Source: Flavobacterium sp. (lineage in GTDB: Bacteria > Bacteroidota > Bacteroidia > Flavobacteriales > Flavobacteriaceae). From it: 64,000 nt of DNA. Both the position numbers and the translations under genes were made by a program. The stretch spans positions 253,528 to 317,527 of the forward strand of contig NZ_JAIXUB010000001.1 in NCBI RefSeq assembly GCF_027484205.1, written 5' to 3'. How positions within the stretch are numbered: position 1 is the first letter of the stretch; each line of letters begins with the position of its first letter. The notes under the pieces were generated by a model. It had not been told where the DNA came from. It did no database searches and worked only from the letters and a program-made list of their open reading frames with translations. Below, piece by piece: positions 51,501 to 61,219 of this stretch.

Positions 51501-52526
51501 ATGAAAAAAATTATTGAATACATTGGTAATACTTTAGCTTTTTGTTACGAAAACTATGAAAATCAACCAATTGAAATAAAAATCATTTGGTTTTGTATTC
51601 CATTATTTATTTGTTTAATACTACTTTTTTTATTTGCAATAATTACAATAAAAATTAGAAACTATATTTCAAATAAACTAACAAATAAATATAAACCATT
51701 AATGCAAAAAACAATCATGGAATGTTTAGCTACTAATGGCAACGATAAAATTAACTATTGTAATAAAGAATTACTGAATACTAATTTCAAAAAAAAACTT
51801 TTCATCAGCATTTTACTAGAATTAAATTCGAGTTTATCAGGAGAATTAAAGAAAAAAGTACAAGAACTTTATATTCAACTTTCATTATTTAATTACTCCT
51901 TTTCTAAAATAAAAAATACTTCATGGAACATAAAAATTGAAGGAATAAGAGAATTAACACAATTAGAATACAAAACAAATGTTGACAATGCAATTATCCC
52001 TTACATGAATCATTCGAATGAAATTTTGAGAGGTGAAATTCAACTAGCAATGGTAAAATTGTATGGTGTAAATGGCTTGTTTTATCTTAATAATTTAAAA
52101 TATCAACTATCCGAATGGCAACAAATAGAAATTATTGACGCACTAAAATCGCACATAAACTTTAAAATGCCCGATTTAAAAATATGGTATGAATCTAACA
52201 ATAACTCAGTGGTAGAAATTGCTTTAAAAATTACTCAAAAATATCAATTGATTAATTACTGTAATTCTATCATCAAATTATTACATCATGACAATTACTA
52301 CATTAGAATGAAGTCAAGATTTTTAATTAGACATTTTAAACTAATTGAGGCAACAAACAGATTATGTGAAATGTTTAAAGAGCCATATGAACTTGAGGAA
52401 TTGCAAGATATTGTTGATACTCTAGAACAACTAGGTGTTGAATATAATTATTTTGACTTAGACAATAACGATTTGAAAAACATATACATACTCAAAGAAA
52501 TGCAACAATTGATGTTGAAAATATAA
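51501..52526 (+). CDS. HEAT-like repeat membrane protein
   Basis: The 341-residue protein has one TM helix at about 27-48 and a cytoplasmic alpha-helical solenoid with HEAT-like units (WNIKIEGIRELTQLEYKTNV, IIPYMNHSNEILRGEIQLAM, YIRMKSRFLIRHFKLIEATN). HEAT solenoids are protein-binding scaffolds. Placed between a lone receiver and a GT2 synthase it may link signal to polysaccharide synthesis. Not identified further. Confidence 0.75.
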   Translation: MKKIIEYIGNTLAFCYENYENQPIEIKIIWFCIPLFICLILLFLFAIITIKIRNYISNKLTNKYKPLMQKTIMECLATNGNDKINYCNKELLNTNFKKKLFISILLELNSSLSGELKKKVQELYIQLSLFNYSFSKIKNTSWNIKIEGIRELTQLEYKTNVDNAIIPYMNHSNEILRGEIQLAMVKLYGVNGLFYLNNLKYQLSEWQQIEIIDALKSHINFKMPDLKIWYESNNNSVVEIALKITQKYQLINYCNSIIKLLHHDNYYIRMKSRFLIRHFKLIEATNRLCEMFKEPYELEELQDIVDTLEQLGVEYNYFDLDNNDLKNIYILKEMQQLMLKI

Positions 52527-52537
52527 AAACAAGAGTA

Positions 52538-53959
52538 ATGATTATAGCAAAAAAAATATTTGAATTTTATTATTATTTCTATACTGTTTACAGCATATCC
52601 ATTTTTGCGTTTTATATTTTTTTAACTGTAATTTCTCTAAAAGCAATGATTCATTACTTTAAAAGAAACAGCTTTATTAATTATCAACATTTATATTCAA
52701 GTGAACTTGCACCATCGGTTTCAATTCTTGCTCCAATGTTTAATGAAGAGGAAAATGCAGTTGCAGCAATAAAATCGCTTTTAAATTTACACTATGTTAA
52801 TTATGATATTATCGTAATAAATGATGGAAGTACAGATGCCACATCGCAAAAAATAATTGAATTCTTTGAAATGGAGTCCATAAACAAAAATGTTTACCCA
52901 AAGATACCATTCAAAAAAGTTAACAATGTATATAAATCAAAAAATAAATTTTACGAAAAAATACTTTTCATTGACAAAGAAAACGGAGGAAAAAGCGATT
53001 CTCTCAATGCAGGTCTAAACTTTTCAAATAGTGATTATGTGCTCTGTATTGATGGCGACTGCATATTAATGCATGATGCTTTAATTAAAATGGTTAAACC
53101 CGTATTAGATTCTACAGAAACAGTAATTGCCTCTGGTGGTGTAGTTCGAGTTGCTAACGACTGTATTTTTAAAAATGGAAATTTAATAGAAATAAATCTA
53201 TCCAATAAATTTTTAGTTAAAACGCAAATTCTCGAATACATACGCTCGTTTTTATTAGCAAGAATGGCCTGGAGCAAATTAAAAGGATTAATGGTAGTAT
53301 CTGGAGCATTTGGAATACTAAATAGAAAAATTGCTATCGATGTTGGTGGTTATCTAACAAATACTATTGGAGAAGACATGGAAATAATTGTACGAATGCA
53401 ACGCTATATGTACAAGAAAAAGAAAAAATTTATTTTACAATATATTCCTGATCCGCTTTGCTGGACAGAAGCTCCAGAGAACTTAAAAATATTATACCGT
53501 CAAAGAAAAAGATGGACTATCGGAAATATTCAAACATTAGTAAAACACAGAAAAATGAATCTGAATAGAAAATATAAACTAACTGGATTATTTAGCTTTC
53601 CTTTTTGGATTATTTATGAACGTTGGGGACCAATTATTGAAATTTCTGGTATTGTATTTTTTATTTGCGCCTCTTTTCTGGGATATGTAAATTGGATTTA
53701 TACTATTTCGTTTTTTATTGCGACCTATCTTTTTTCCATTATGTATTCCTTTTTTTCAATTTTATGCGAAGAAATTACATTTAACCAATACAAAAAAAAA
53801 TACGACATATTAAAATTATTAAGTACCGCAATTATTGAACCCATAACTTATCACATTTTTTTGCTTTTCCCGACACTAATGGGAAACATTGATATTTTAT
53901 TAAAAAGAAAAATTGGATGGGGAAAAATGGAACGTAAAGGATTAGAAAGAACAAATTAA
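52538..53959 (+). CDS. Processive family 2 glycosyltransferase (PgaC/BcsA-like)
   Basis: The 473-residue inner-membrane enzyme has an N-terminal TM helix, the GT-A core with VINDGSTD, CIDGDCILM and GEDMEI, and the processive motif QRKRW, then three or four C-terminal TM helices. This set matches synthases such as PgaC/IcaA and hyaluronan synthase. The product is a beta-linked polysaccharide of unknown sugar. No deacetylase (PgaB) is present nearby. The adjacent YaiO barrel could be the export pore. Confidence 0.9.
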   Translation: MIIAKKIFEFYYYFYTVYSISIFAFYIFLTVISLKAMIHYFKRNSFINYQHLYSSELAPSVSILAPMFNEEENAVAAIKSLLNLHYVNYDIIVINDGSTDATSQKIIEFFEMESINKNVYPKIPFKKVNNVYKSKNKFYEKILFIDKENGGKSDSLNAGLNFSNSDYVLCIDGDCILMHDALIKMVKPVLDSTETVIASGGVVRVANDCIFKNGNLIEINLSNKFLVKTQILEYIRSFLLARMAWSKLKGLMVVSGAFGILNRKIAIDVGGYLTNTIGEDMEIIVRMQRYMYKKKKKFILQYIPDPLCWTEAPENLKILYRQRKRWTIGNIQTLVKHRKMNLNRKYKLTGLFSFPFWIIYERWGPIIEISGIVFFICASFLGYVNWIYTISFFIATYLFSIMYSFFSILCEEITFNQYKKKYDILKLLSTAIIEPITYHIFLLFPTLMGNIDILLKRKIGWGKMERKGLERTN

Positions 53960-53970
53960 AAAACAATCGT

Positions 53971-54774
53971 ATGAAAAAAAATATACTCTACCTCTACTTC
54001 GTTTTACATTGCTTAACACTCTTTTCACAACAAAAAGAAGTGTGGAGAGATACTATCGTGAGTGATTTAAAACTTAATAATTCGATTCGATTAAATTATA
54101 CAGTTGATGTTTTTAAAAATGATTCGCCAAGGCATCTAACCGACCTAAGTTATGGATTGAAAACAAAAAAATGCTCTTATATTCTTCATTATCAAAAAGC
54201 TAATAGATTTAATAAAAATGATGATGCCTTAGAAATAGAAAGCTACCCTAAATTAATAAAAAAGTTATATGCCTATGTTGGTGGAGGATTTTCATTACAT
54301 AAAACTTTGCTTCCAAATTATAGATTTGGTTCCGAATTATTTTATAACTACTCGAAAGGATTAGAATCCTCTTTAGGAATGCGATATTTAGAGTTCAATA
54401 ACTCAAATGTATTGATTTACACTGCCTCTTTTGGAAAATACTATCGCAATGATTTTTATACTATTCGAACCTATGTAACTCCGAAAACTAAAGGCACTTC
54501 TATGACAGTTCAGACTATGGCAAGACGCTATTTTAGAGACAAATATCATTTTGCTAGTTTAGTTGCTGCCTATGGTCGTGGATTTACAGAAACAGGTCTG
54601 GAAGATTACAACACACTAACTTCCTTACGATTTGGAGCCGAATTTCAGCATGTGCTTACAGAAAACTTTTATGTTTCAGCACAAGCAGATTGGCGAAGAG
54701 ATGAATTAGCGTACAGTATTGGTGACTTCGAAAACAGAATGGTATTGTCAACAGGATTGAAACTTATATTTTAA
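53971..54774 (+). CDS. YaiO-family outer-membrane beta-barrel
   Basis: The 267-residue protein has a signal peptide ending CLTLFSQ and a series of amphipathic beta strands (KCSYILHYQKANRFNKND, GGGFSLHKTLLPNYRFGSEL) with a terminal aromatic residue (LKLIF). This is the YaiO family pattern. In other operons YaiO lies beside GT2 synthases and is proposed as a polysaccharide pore. Confidence 0.82.
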   Translation: MKKNILYLYFVLHCLTLFSQQKEVWRDTIVSDLKLNNSIRLNYTVDVFKNDSPRHLTDLSYGLKTKKCSYILHYQKANRFNKNDDALEIESYPKLIKKLYAYVGGGFSLHKTLLPNYRFGSELFYNYSKGLESSLGMRYLEFNNSNVLIYTASFGKYYRNDFYTIRTYVTPKTKGTSMTVQTMARRYFRDKYHFASLVAAYGRGFTETGLEDYNTLTSLRFGAEFQHVLTENFYVSAQADWRRDELAYSIGDFENRMVLSTGLKLIF

Positions 54775-54778
54775 AAAA

Positions 54779-55366
54779 ATGACACAATTGCTCGAACATA
54801 TATCACAAGACTTTGTAAAAATATTTATTGCTTATCTAGTAAATATTTCTGCTTTAGTTTTTACAATAAGATATTCTTATGGAAAAATTAAAACTAATAA
54901 CAAGTTTGTACTTACTTTTTATTTAATAAACACCATCGTTTTTTTTGTTTGTTATTTATTCATTAAATCAAATATTAATGTTGGAATTTCATTAGGGATT
55001 TTTGCTGTTTTCACTTTAATGCGCTACAAAACAGAATCAATTAAAGTAGTAGAAATGACCTTTGTATTTCTAAGCATCGGATTAGCGTTTATAAATTCGA
55101 TATGCATTGGTGTTATAAGCATTATGATAATTTGTTTTGCAAATTTAACAATCGTTGGGTTTACTTATTTTTTATCAAGAATGGGTAATATCAATGAAAA
55201 AAGCATAAAAATTGTTTATCAAAATATCGACTTATTACACCCAAACAACAGAGGAACACTTTACACCGATTTAAGCAGAGTTCTTCATGAAAGTGTTTAT
55301 AAAGTTGAAGTTTTAGAAATAGATTTTGAAAAAAGTAGATCGGTATTAACCGTTTATTATTACTAA
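54779..55366 (+). CDS. DUF4956-family membrane protein
   Basis: The 195-residue protein has four or five TM helices and the signature GISLGIFAVFTLMRYKTESI then KVVEMTFVFLSIGLAF, with a soluble end that contains LHESVYKVEVLEIDFEKS. DUF4956 proteins typically occur with CotH and a VTC-type polyphosphate polymerase. Here CotH follows but no VTC gene is seen. Function unknown. Confidence 0.85.
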   Translation: MTQLLEHISQDFVKIFIAYLVNISALVFTIRYSYGKIKTNNKFVLTFYLINTIVFFVCYLFIKSNINVGISLGIFAVFTLMRYKTESIKVVEMTFVFLSIGLAFINSICIGVISIMIICFANLTIVGFTYFLSRMGNINEKSIKIVYQNIDLLHPNNRGTLYTDLSRVLHESVYKVEVLEIDFEKSRSVLTVYYY

Positions 55367-55379
55367 TTAAAAAAAAATC

Positions 55380-56657
55380 ATGAAATCCATCTGTTTTAAA
55401 ATAAGCTATCTTTTTTTATTGGTTTTAATTTCCATAAAAAGTTATGCCCAAAAAGAAAAACATAAAATTAAATTATTTGATGATGATATTGTTCATAAAA
55501 TTGAAATCACTATCAATCATGAAAACTATAATAAAAAACTATCATCTTATAAAACAAACCGAGCAACAGAAAACAAATATTTTCTTGCCAACATAATTAT
55601 TGATTCAACCGAAATAAACAACATCGGAATTAGATATAAAGGTGAATCATCATTTGACTTTGTTACCACATTAAAAAAATCATTTAAAATCGATTTCAAT
55701 GCTTTTGTTCTAGGGAAAAAATATCAAGGATATAGCAAAATTAATTTAAATAACAACTTTAAAGATCCAACCCAAATAAGAGAAAAATTGTTTCTAGATT
55801 TATTAAAAAAACTCAATCAACCCTATCAAAAAAATGCCTTTGCAGCAGTATATGTAAACAGTGATTATATTGGACTTTATTTAATGACAGAAGATATTAA
55901 TAAAAAATTTCTGAAACGAAACTTTGATCAAAACAATGGAACTTTCATAAAAGGAAGCCCAAAAGCAGATTTAAATATATTTACTGATACCGAAAAAAGT
56001 TATAAAGAATATTATTCATTAGAGAATAAAATTAACAAAAAGAAACATTGGAAAAAGTTGATTTCTTTCATCAAAAAAATAAATAAAGGAGACAAGGATT
56101 ATTATTCTAAAATAGAACCAATATTAAACATTGAAAACACAATAACACAATGGGCATTAAATAATTGTATTGCTAATACCGATTCATTTAATATGGGACA
56201 CGCACACAATTTTTATTTATATTTTGGAAAAAAAATAGAATGGATATCCTATGATGGCAATTATAGTTTTGGTGCTTTTGAAAAAGGATTCAACTTAACA
56301 AACTTTATTGAAGCTGATCTTTATTCGACTAAAATTGCACCTCAAAATCCTGTTTTAGTTCACTTTTTCATAAATGACAAAACTATTAGAGAAAAATACA
56401 AACAGATAATTGATTCCAAAATCATTCCCATTTTAGAAAGTCAAAAATTTTTAAGCTCAATTGAAAAGTACAAAAATTTAATATCCAATTATGTAAAAAC
56501 AGAAAAATATGGATTTTATTCCTACGATGATTTTTTATTGAGTTATAACAACAATATTGGAGACATCAATGATCCTGGAGCTTTTTCGCCCGGACTTACT
56601 ACTTTTATAAAACAAAGAGTTGAATATATAAAGTATAAAACGAAAGATTTTAATTGA
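55380..56657 (+). CDS. Exported CotH-family kinase-like protein
   Basis: The 425-residue protein has a signal peptide ending IKSYAQ. The CotH core shows IGIRYKGESSFDFVTTLKKS, KINLNNNFKDPTQIREKLF and the catalytic-type WISYDGNYSFG. CotH of Bacillus is an atypical protein kinase of spore coats; in Bacteroidota the family is often secreted and its target unknown. Residues in WISYDGN correspond to the WDxD-like metal-binding region, but the usual second Asp is replaced by Gly-Asn, so activity is uncertain. Confidence 0.82.
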   Translation: MKSICFKISYLFLLVLISIKSYAQKEKHKIKLFDDDIVHKIEITINHENYNKKLSSYKTNRATENKYFLANIIIDSTEINNIGIRYKGESSFDFVTTLKKSFKIDFNAFVLGKKYQGYSKINLNNNFKDPTQIREKLFLDLLKKLNQPYQKNAFAAVYVNSDYIGLYLMTEDINKKFLKRNFDQNNGTFIKGSPKADLNIFTDTEKSYKEYYSLENKINKKKHWKKLISFIKKINKGDKDYYSKIEPILNIENTITQWALNNCIANTDSFNMGHAHNFYLYFGKKIEWISYDGNYSFGAFEKGFNLTNFIEADLYSTKIAPQNPVLVHFFINDKTIREKYKQIIDSKIIPILESQKFLSSIEKYKNLISNYVKTEKYGFYSYDDFLLSYNNNIGDINDPGAFSPGLTTFIKQRVEYIKYKTKDFN

Positions 56658-58639
56658 AAAATACTAAAAAAACAAGGATGATTTTTTTAATAGTGTTAAG
56701 CATAGTTTCATGCTTAACACTTCTGTTTTTTATTGAATTAAAGGAAAGTCCTGAGGAAATTGTTAAAAAAATAGAATCAGGTCAAGAAATCAAAAATTGG
56801 AATTTAAACAAAAATGAAATACAAAAAATTGCAAAAAATAAAGCAGAACTAATAACTCTAACATCAAAATATGAAAACAAAAAAAGTTCAAGAAATAAAG
56901 CAGTAGTAAATCTGTACTGCGGACTTGTATTATCTAATGAAAATCATTCCAAAGGATTTCAATATCTTTTTGAAGCTTACAATAATAAAAAAGAGTTGAA
57001 TAATAAGGAAAGAATTGTGCTTTTAGAAGCGCTTTCAAATGTTGAAAAAAATAATTTCAATTTCTTTAGTTCCATTTATTATTTAAAAGAAAACTTAGAA
57101 ATTTCAAAGCAACAAAAAAGTATCGTTAAACAGTTTGAAATTTATAAGGAATTAGGTTCTTGCTTTAATAATGTTGAAGATTATAAAAATGCTACAAAAA
57201 ATCTAGAATTAGCCACTAACCTTTTACCTATTTTAAAGGATTCTTTAACTTCTTTAGAAAAAGAATTACTCTTTGTAGAGCTGAGCAAAACCTACAGAAA
57301 AAACAACAACATAGACAAAAGTCTCCAATATCTTGATGCAACTAAAGATCAAAATAATAGCACAGCAGTAATGCTAGAAAAGGCTAGAGTATATTTTGAA
57401 AAAAACAATGTCAAATTAGCTCAAAAGTATTCTGAAAAAATTCAAGAGAAAATAAATATAACAAACCATAAGTATGAAGAAAAATATTTTATTGAACTAA
57501 AAGAGCTTGAAGCAAAATTGAATCTGAAACAAAGAGACACTATTGAAGCCATTGAAAATTTAAAAAAAGTCATTGAATTATCTAACAAAAATAATGATTA
57601 TGAAAAGTCTCTGGCAATTTCAGAATTGGCTTTAAATTTAATTTCTGATTCAAATAGTAACTTTCCTTTTATAAAAAACAATATCATCTTTTGTTATGAA
57701 AAAACAGTAAAAAACAAATTTAGAGAACAACAGTACATACTGAAATTAGAAAGTTTAATGTCATCAGAACAAAAAATTGAAAACTCAAAAAAGCTTGTTG
57801 ATTTAATAAAGATGACACTACTATCAATATTAATTGCGGCAATTTCATTTTTAATAAAAAGTTTAATCATGTACAATCAATCAAAAACGATTGAAATAAA
57901 ACGTGTTGAATTAGAAAATATTAACCATGAAAACAATAGAATTAATTTTCAAATGGCATTGAAAAATGAACAATTAGAACATTATTCTAAAATAATCGCA
58001 AACGAAATAAAAGCCTCAATACAATCAATAGAAGAAAATTCAAAAACTATAGAGAATAAAAAAGACACTAATAAAGTAAGTAATAAAATTATTTATCAAA
58101 TTTTAAATGAAAGTAAAAAACTAAATGAAATCATAGATTTTTTATTATCAATATCAATTAATTCAGAAAAAAAGAATCAAAAACCTTCATTGGTAGATTT
58201 TGAAAAAATATTAAATGATATTCAATCGAGCTTAAAAAACAGTATAATTTTATTAGAGCCAAAATTTATTCTTCCAAAAGAATTTCCAAGTTTTTATGGA
58301 TTTAATGTACATCTATTTCAAATTCTAAAAAATTTAATCGAAAATTCATTGAAGTATAGTCATTTAGAGAGAACTCCTGTAATTAAAATTGAAATATTCA
58401 GAATAGGTGATAAATTAAACATTATATATGAAGATAATGGAATTGGAATTCCAATTGAAAAACAAGACAAAATATTTGAAAAATTTGAACAATCTAGAAC
58501 TGAAGATTCAACAAAAGGATTTGGAATTGGATTGTTCATCTGTAGAGAAATAATTAAAAATTATAATGGAACAATTCGAGTAGAATCAGAAATTAATCAA
58601 GGAACAAAATTTATAATTTTTATGAAAGATTTAAAATAA
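56654..58639 (+). CDS. TPR sensor kinase-like protein without H-box His
   Basis: The start is TTG overlapping the CotH stop by 4 bp; ATG at 56678 is the alternative. The 661-residue protein has a signal/anchor helix, a TPR region (about 70-370), a second TM helix (about 390-412), a coiled coil and a kinase core. The H-box reads IIANEIKAS, with N450 (codon AAC) where His is expected. The HATPase is complete: NLIENSLKYSH, EDNGIGIP, KGFGIGLFICREI. It could bind ATP but not phosphorylate itself. The next gene has the missing His. Confidence 0.88.
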   Translation: MKNTKKTRMIFLIVLSIVSCLTLLFFIELKESPEEIVKKIESGQEIKNWNLNKNEIQKIAKNKAELITLTSKYENKKSSRNKAVVNLYCGLVLSNENHSKGFQYLFEAYNNKKELNNKERIVLLEALSNVEKNNFNFFSSIYYLKENLEISKQQKSIVKQFEIYKELGSCFNNVEDYKNATKNLELATNLLPILKDSLTSLEKELLFVELSKTYRKNNNIDKSLQYLDATKDQNNSTAVMLEKARVYFEKNNVKLAQKYSEKIQEKINITNHKYEEKYFIELKELEAKLNLKQRDTIEAIENLKKVIELSNKNNDYEKSLAISELALNLISDSNSNFPFIKNNIIFCYEKTVKNKFREQQYILKLESLMSSEQKIENSKKLVDLIKMTLLSILIAAISFLIKSLIMYNQSKTIEIKRVELENINHENNRINFQMALKNEQLEHYSKIIANEIKASIQSIEENSKTIENKKDTNKVSNKIIYQILNESKKLNEIIDFLLSISINSEKKNQKPSLVDFEKILNDIQSSLKNSIILLEPKFILPKEFPSFYGFNVHLFQILKNLIENSLKYSHLERTPVIKIEIFRIGDKLNIIYEDNGIGIPIEKQDKIFEKFEQSRTEDSTKGFGIGLFICREIIKNYNGTIRVESEINQGTKFIIFMKDLK

Positions 58640-58768
58640 TTCCAAATGACTTTAGATGAATAAATATATTGAAATACAGAATCTATTTGTTTAAAAATAA
58701 ACATTCAAATTATATCTAAGTCTTTAAATTTTAAAACATAAAAACTTTCATAAATAAAAACTAAATAA

Positions 58769-60274
58769 ATGAAAATCAATAATTTATTACTATTTTTTTA
58801 CTTTATTACACTTAATATTTACAGCTCTAATCAACAAATTGATAAAACTTTAGAGCGTAAATATTTATTGATTGGAAAAACAATTCTAAATGAATTTGAT
58901 TCACAGAAATGGAAAAGCTCAGATAGTTTATACTACCTCTACGCTACAAAAAAAGAAGATGTTTTAGAGACTTTAAAATATTATAGAGAAAACACAAATA
59001 AACAAAGAAGTATAGCTATTCTAGAATATTTTAGCGGACACCTATTGTATGTTTTTGAAATTAATGTGCCTGGTTCAATAATACATTTCAAAAATGCAAC
59101 TAAACTTGAAAAATACTTAAATACAGATGAAAAGTTTGCGCTTTATAATTCATGGGCAAATGCAGAAAAAATGAACAATAACTTTATTAATGCAGTAACG
59201 ATTTTCAAAAAAAGTTTATTAATTGCTCAAAAAGAAAAAAACAAAAGTGAAATTGTTAGAAATTGTATAGGAATAGGTATGATTCAAAGAGATTTAGGTT
59301 TATACTCATTAGCGGAGAAAAACTTTATTAAAGCACAAAAAAACCTAATCGTAACTAATGAAAAAAGTGAACTTGATCAATATTGGATTTCACTTCACCT
59401 AGGTTGCTTATATCGATTAAAAAAACAATATCCAAAGTCAATAAAATATTTAAACATAATTTCAAATAAAAAAAATAAGAAAATAGATTATCTGAAAGGT
59501 TTTTTTGAAAACGAAAAAGCAATTTACTTTTATGAAACGAATCAAGTTGATTCTTCACTATACTATTGCAAAAAATTATTGAATTCTAATTATGAATCAT
59601 TTTCTAATTACAACTTAATTACAGCTAATTTAATCACAGGAAAAATTTATTTCAAAAAAAATAAGAATAAAAGTGCTAAACCATATTTAACAAAAACAAT
59701 AGAACTAACAAAAGAATATGGTGCAGATAAAGAAGCTCAAGAAGCTATAATTCTGTTATCAAAAATAACAACCAACAATAATTTATCAAGAAAATATCTA
59801 AATTACTTAATGGAAATAAAAAGAAGACGTTATGAATTTAATAGATCTTCAAAGTTATTCATTATTCAACTAAAAGAGTTAAAAAGAAATGAAGAATTGT
59901 TAGAACAACAAACTGAAAATAAAAAAACATATTTATCCATTATAACGATGATATCAATACTATCAATTGTTATTATTTACAAGTTTAAAAAAGTTTACAT
60001 GAACCACAAAAGGATAAATAATGATAATAAAAAACTAATTGAATTAAATAAAAAAATAAAGAATAATAACCTTCAAATATCACTAATAAACTCTAATCTT
60101 GAGCAATTTTCATCAATAATAGCGCATGATATAAAGTCATCAATCGTTACTATAAATTATCTCGCAAAAGATTATCAAAAATTAAGTAAAACGAATACTG
60201 ATGAAATAAAAAAAGTAGAAATGGAATCGCAAAATTTATATAAATATATAGATCAATTATTAAAAAAAAGTTAG
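58769..60274 (+). CDS. TPR protein with HisKA domain but no ATPase domain
   Basis: The 501-residue protein has a signal peptide, TPR repeats (about 90-340), a TM helix (about 387-407), a coiled coil and a HisKA region with H453 in IIAHDIKSSIVTI. It stops 48 residues after the His; no N, G1 or G2 box follows. No HATPase remnant is seen in the next 130 bp in any frame. It is organised like the preceding protein and is its complement: phospho-acceptor here, ATP-binding there. Confidence 0.88.
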   Translation: MKINNLLLFFYFITLNIYSSNQQIDKTLERKYLLIGKTILNEFDSQKWKSSDSLYYLYATKKEDVLETLKYYRENTNKQRSIAILEYFSGHLLYVFEINVPGSIIHFKNATKLEKYLNTDEKFALYNSWANAEKMNNNFINAVTIFKKSLLIAQKEKNKSEIVRNCIGIGMIQRDLGLYSLAEKNFIKAQKNLIVTNEKSELDQYWISLHLGCLYRLKKQYPKSIKYLNIISNKKNKKIDYLKGFFENEKAIYFYETNQVDSSLYYCKKLLNSNYESFSNYNLITANLITGKIYFKKNKNKSAKPYLTKTIELTKEYGADKEAQEAIILLSKITTNNNLSRKYLNYLMEIKRRRYEFNRSSKLFIIQLKELKRNEELLEQQTENKKTYLSIITMISILSIVIIYKFKKVYMNHKRINNDNKKLIELNKKIKNNNLQISLINSNLEQFSSIIAHDIKSSIVTINYLAKDYQKLSKTNTDEIKKVEMESQNLYKYIDQLLKKS

Positions 60275-60407
60275 CCACAAAACCCTAAATAACAACAGAT
60301 TAATAATCATTTATACTACATAAAATCAATTTAACAACTTGAAAATCAATTTAGCACAACTCAGCCATATTTAACATTCTAATTTTGCATAATAATTAGT
60401 ATAAGAA

Positions 60408-60878
60408 ATGGGAGCACAAAGTTTTAATAATGAAAGTATAATTTATTTAGATAAATCTAAAGAAAAAATAATATTCAAAAACAGCTTTGGAACCATCTAT
60501 GAAAATAAAATCAAAATTAACTACAAAAAAAACAAAACTGAAATATCTATAAATGATTTAGCAAATTATAGAGTCATAAAAAATAACGACACTAGAATAA
60601 ACATAGTATTATTCCTTTTTACGTGTTTTTTTGCAACTTTAAGTATTTTTTTTATTGAAAATAATTCTTGGGGTTTAGCATGTTGGGGTTTTGGCTTATT
60701 GTTTTTATTATTAACAATGTTTTATAAAAAAAATGTTTTCTCTGTTCAATTTGTTTTGTCAATTGCGAAACAAATAGTAATTAAGCTTGATAAAAAAGAC
60801 AGAAAATCTGCGATAATTTTTATAAAAAAACTAGAATCATATAGAGAATCAAATCCATCTCTTATGGCTCTTACATAG
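60408..60878 (+). CDS. Two-TM protein with DUF6232-like layout, paralogue 1
   Basis: The 156-residue protein has an N-terminal beta-rich part (ESIIYLDKSKEKIIFKNSF, EISINDLANYRV), a helical hairpin of two TM segments (about 64-82, 87-105) and a C-terminal part VFSVQFVLSIAKQIVIKLDK. This layout resembles DUF6232 proteins, which are of unknown function. Two further genes with the same plan follow at 61220 and 62641. Confidence 0.55.
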   Translation: MGAQSFNNESIIYLDKSKEKIIFKNSFGTIYENKIKINYKKNKTEISINDLANYRVIKNNDTRINIVLFLFTCFFATLSIFFIENNSWGLACWGFGLLFLLLTMFYKKNVFSVQFVLSIAKQIVIKLDKKDRKSAIIFIKKLESYRESNPSLMALT

Positions 60879-61219
60879 ATTCATTTGACAAAATCATTAA
60901 ATCAAAAATAGTAATTTTAAAAATAGTACAAAATGATATAAACTTACATTAAACCGAAACGACACATCACACTTTTTTTTATTGATTTGACAAGTTAGTT
61001 TTATAGTTATAATAATGGATTTGGGGACTCCATTACAGTCGTTTCGGTTTTTTTGTATTAATTGTTATATGTCATTTTCTTCATCAAAAAAGTCAACCTG
61101 AAATTTGAATACAATTTGATTATTGATGTTAAAAAAAGAAAAAAAATATATAAAAGCCACAAGATGTCTATTTATGATTTATCAAAATACGACAAAAATG
61201 AACAAAAAAATTATATGTA
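60879..61219. other. Intergenic region with a candidate structured RNA
   Basis: No gene is seen in these 341 bp. The central 104 bp form the inverted-repeat element listed separately; the remainder is AT-rich spacer. Confidence 0.6.
60951..61054 (+). ncRNA. Candidate structured RNA closed by a 13-bp stem
   Basis: AAACCGAAACGAC (60951-60963) pairs perfectly with GTCGTTTCGGTTT (61038-61050), and a T-run follows. Inside is a 7-bp hairpin TAATGGA/TCCATTA (61013-61019, 61029-61035) with the loop TTTGGGGAC. The layout of a long closing stem, an inner hairpin and a U-tail suits a small RNA of about 104 nt. I do not recognise a known family. Confidence 0.4.

Noticed and set aside
60987..61013. TTGACA-N15-TATAAT as a sigma70 promoter
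   Set aside because: The spacer is too short, the match lies inside the candidate RNA and Bacteroidota use a different promoter type; probably chance in AT-rich DNA.
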